64,000 nt of DNA from Ptiloglossa arizonensis (lineage: Eukaryota > Arthropoda > Insecta > Hymenoptera > Colletidae), in NCBI RefSeq assembly GCF_051014685.1, contig NC_135061.1, positions 2,751,029 to 2,815,028 of the forward strand. Reading direction: 5' to 3'. The position numbers and the translations under genes are program-made. This document shows positions 62,766 to 64,000 of the stretch, one piece after another. Within the stretch, counting starts at the first letter, position 1. Every line of letters begins with the position of its first letter. The notes under the pieces are model-generated. The model was not told where the DNA came from. It saw only the letters and a program-made list of their open reading frames with translations, and ran no database searches.

Positions 62766-62945
62766 ATGCGAGTCAGTGTCGTTTCGTTTAATATATTACA
62801 AAGACGTAAAGTGTCTCGATTGGTAAAATGATATTGGTGATACACATTCTATGACAGTTACGATGCATTTCGATTGGTAGAGTGCGAATCACTGTCATTC
62901 TATATTTTATAAAACGATATTGGTCACTCACCAATTTAACTGTCA

Positions 62946-63066
62946 TCGTACAGTACATTAAATTCATCATCGTTTCAATTTCTCATCTCATCTAACATTC
63001 CCACACTCCCATGCAAAGAATTAGAAATTCCAAAGTAATCTAACGTCTTCTTTGTTTTCTTTTCAG
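62946..63066. other. Non-coding stretch ending in an acceptor-like tract
   Basis: Ends with CTTCTTTGTTTTCTTTTCAG, a strong pyrimidine tract plus AG. Nothing else recognised. Confidence 0.35.
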
Positions 63067-63113
63067 GTACGTTCGAAACGAGTCCGTAACGCAAAGTAAC
63101 TACATCCTATCGA
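63067..63113 (+). CDS. Possible 47-nt internal exon (unidentified gene)
   Basis: A strong acceptor (CTTTGTTTTCTTTTCAG ending at 63066) and a strong donor (GTGAGTAA starting at 63114) lie 47 nt apart. One frame between them is fully open and reads YVRNESVTQSNYILS; the other two contain stops. The exon would enter with one base completing a codon and leave with one base of the next. I do not recognise the peptide, and no partner exon was found in the window. Short exons flanked by chance sites are common in this much AT-rich DNA, so this is a suggestion only. Confidence 0.22.
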
Positions 63114-63466
<353 letters not shown>

Positions 63467-63717
63467 TGGCGGCACTACCCACGCTTGCCACCAGAGGGAA
63501 ACTCACCACCAACCGTTTCCCGCAAGTTCCCGTACCTGCTCCGATCGCTATATATACGACCTCTTACCGATCTTCTAATGTCCCGGCGTATAAGGCAGGG
63601 CCTGCTAGGATGCCTTACCGACGAGTCCACTAGCAGGCCCGGGATGAAACGCTTTTATCCCCACTCCTTATATTTCCGTTCTCTCCTCTCTAACATGCTT
63701 CAAACCTCGCGCCGCCA
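63467..63717 (+). mobile_element. Candidate ~250-bp non-coding element carrying a hammerhead ribozyme
   Basis: This GC-richer segment interrupts the TCTA microsatellite, which resumes at about 63718. Its edges are TGGCGGC at 63467 and GCCGCCA at 63711-63717, a 7-bp inverted pair that could be chance. From 63484 to 63526 it holds a hairpin: CTTGC pairs with GCAAG and GGGAAAC with GTTTCCC, with a 7-nt bulge and a 12-nt loop. A TATATATAC lies at about 63549, and the hammerhead fold follows at 63585-63653. No protein is encoded. Small hammerhead-bearing elements (retrozymes, Penelope-like element ends, some satellite DNAs) are known in plants and animals. Placing this one among them is inference, since no second ribozyme copy, tail or partner element is visible here. 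Confidence 0.5.
63585..63653 (+). ncRNA. Hammerhead ribozyme candidate (open stem III)
   Basis: The RNA folds into the three-stem hammerhead. Stem III pairs GGCGU (63585-63589) with ACGCU (63649-63653). The predicted cleavage triplet is GUA, with cut after A 63590. Stem I is UAAGGCA (63591-63597) with UGCCUUA (63611-63617), 7 bp. The core CCGACGA (63618-63624) equals the consensus CUGANGA except C at the U4 position. Stem II is GUCC (63625-63628) with GGAU (63642-63645), closed by a G-U pair. GAA (63646-63648) supplies G12-A13-A14, and the A15.1-U16.1 pair is present. Stems I and II are looped and stem III is open, so it is type III by topology. The U4 change may weaken cleavage. Confidence 0.62.
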
Positions 63718-63758
63718 AATATCTATCTATCTATCTATCTATCTCTTTCTCTCTCTCT
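63718..63758. repeat. TCTA/CT microsatellite, right part
   Basis: ATCT tetranucleotide repeats followed by CT dinucleotides. It is the same motif as 63338-63466, showing that the intervening segment split one tract or brought a copy with it. Confidence 0.95.
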
Positions 63759-64000
63759 GAAACGAATGTAAAGAAAAGAAAAAATGAAAATTAAACTAAT
63801 GAAATTATTCGCATCTCACGGGAAGGAAGACTTTCGGGTCTGGAAGGAAAGACGCGTTGTCGGTTATTTGGTGGCACTCGTCCGCAAAGGGTTAATTAAT
63901 GTAGCCACGTGTACGTCGTAGAACGCGACACATCCGGAACTCGTAATGCAACCTCGCCAGCCCGCAGCGTCGAAACGCTAGACATTTTATATTTGCTTGC
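63759..64000. other. Non-coding stretch at the window end
   Basis: A purine-rich piece (63765-63800) and a GC-richer end. No gene recognised. Confidence 0.35.

Larger units (their letters stand above)
60894..62945. repeat. ~490-bp tandem array, three units, the last expanded by insertions
   Basis: Units start GC-C-ACCGGTACAAAA at 60894, 61388 and 61877. Shared blocks: CTTGTCAAAAGTGGAACAGA, GGTACCACCGTTTGA, ATTGATAGAATGCGAGTCAG, GTGTCTCGATTGGTAAAAT and GGTCACTCACCAATTTAACTGTC. Units 1 and 2 are about 490 bp. Unit 3 is about 1070 bp because it contains extra mini-MITE copies, a segment homologous to 19.9-20.2 kb in reverse, and a 30-bp minisatellite. Confidence 0.9.

Overview
The window is eukaryotic nuclear DNA, most likely from an insect and probably a hymenopteran (bee, ant or wasp). 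This is inferred from an AT-rich background in which CpG is not depleted (CG and TCGA are everywhere), many mariner-family transposons, abundant short tandem arrays, and no operon-like packing of reading frames. I found no host protein-coding gene that I can name. Most open frames are short, overlap on both strands and lack family motifs. The window reads as intergenic or long-intron DNA. One possible 47-nt internal exon (63067-63113) and one possible core promoter (about 43827-43860) are the only hints of host genes, and both are weak.

The one convincing intact protein gene is a DD34D mariner transposase (36819-37853) inside a complete element (36652-37927) with 29-bp terminal inverted repeats and a TA duplication. 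Older mariner relatives surround it: two decayed transposase fragments on the minus strand (about 15.4-15.64 kb and 30.58-30.9 kb), two copies of a 130-145 bp MITE (3.5 kb and 43.2 kb), and several copies of a roughly 75-bp mini-MITE (20.1 kb and 61.1-62.6 kb).

Much of the rest is tandem repeat: about 17 arrays with periods of 27 to roughly 500 bp. The main ones lie at 6.9-8.8 kb (two joined arrays), 16.4-17.4 (344 bp x3), 19.2-20.0 (168 bp x5), 23.3-23.8, 26.0-27.0 (51 bp, about 19 copies), 29.6-30.4, 33.4-34.1, 34.35-35.5, 38.5-39.95 (alternating short and long units), 40.8-41.5, 45.9-46.2, 50.45-51.7 (59/42 bp with higher-order structure), 53.97-54.9 (313 bp x3), 58.4-59.5 (35 bp, about 31 copies) and 60.9-62.9 kb. 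Several arrays have exactly three copies.

The most unusual object is at 63.47-63.72 kb. A roughly 250-bp segment interrupts a TCTA/CT microsatellite. It carries a strong hairpin and a sequence that folds as a three-stem hammerhead self-cleaving ribozyme (63585-63653, plus strand). All invariant core positions match except U4, which is C, and the cleavage triplet is GUA. The loops of stems I and II are perfectly complementary over 11 nt. This is the best candidate here for an undescribed system: a small, apparently non-coding, hammerhead-bearing mobile element.
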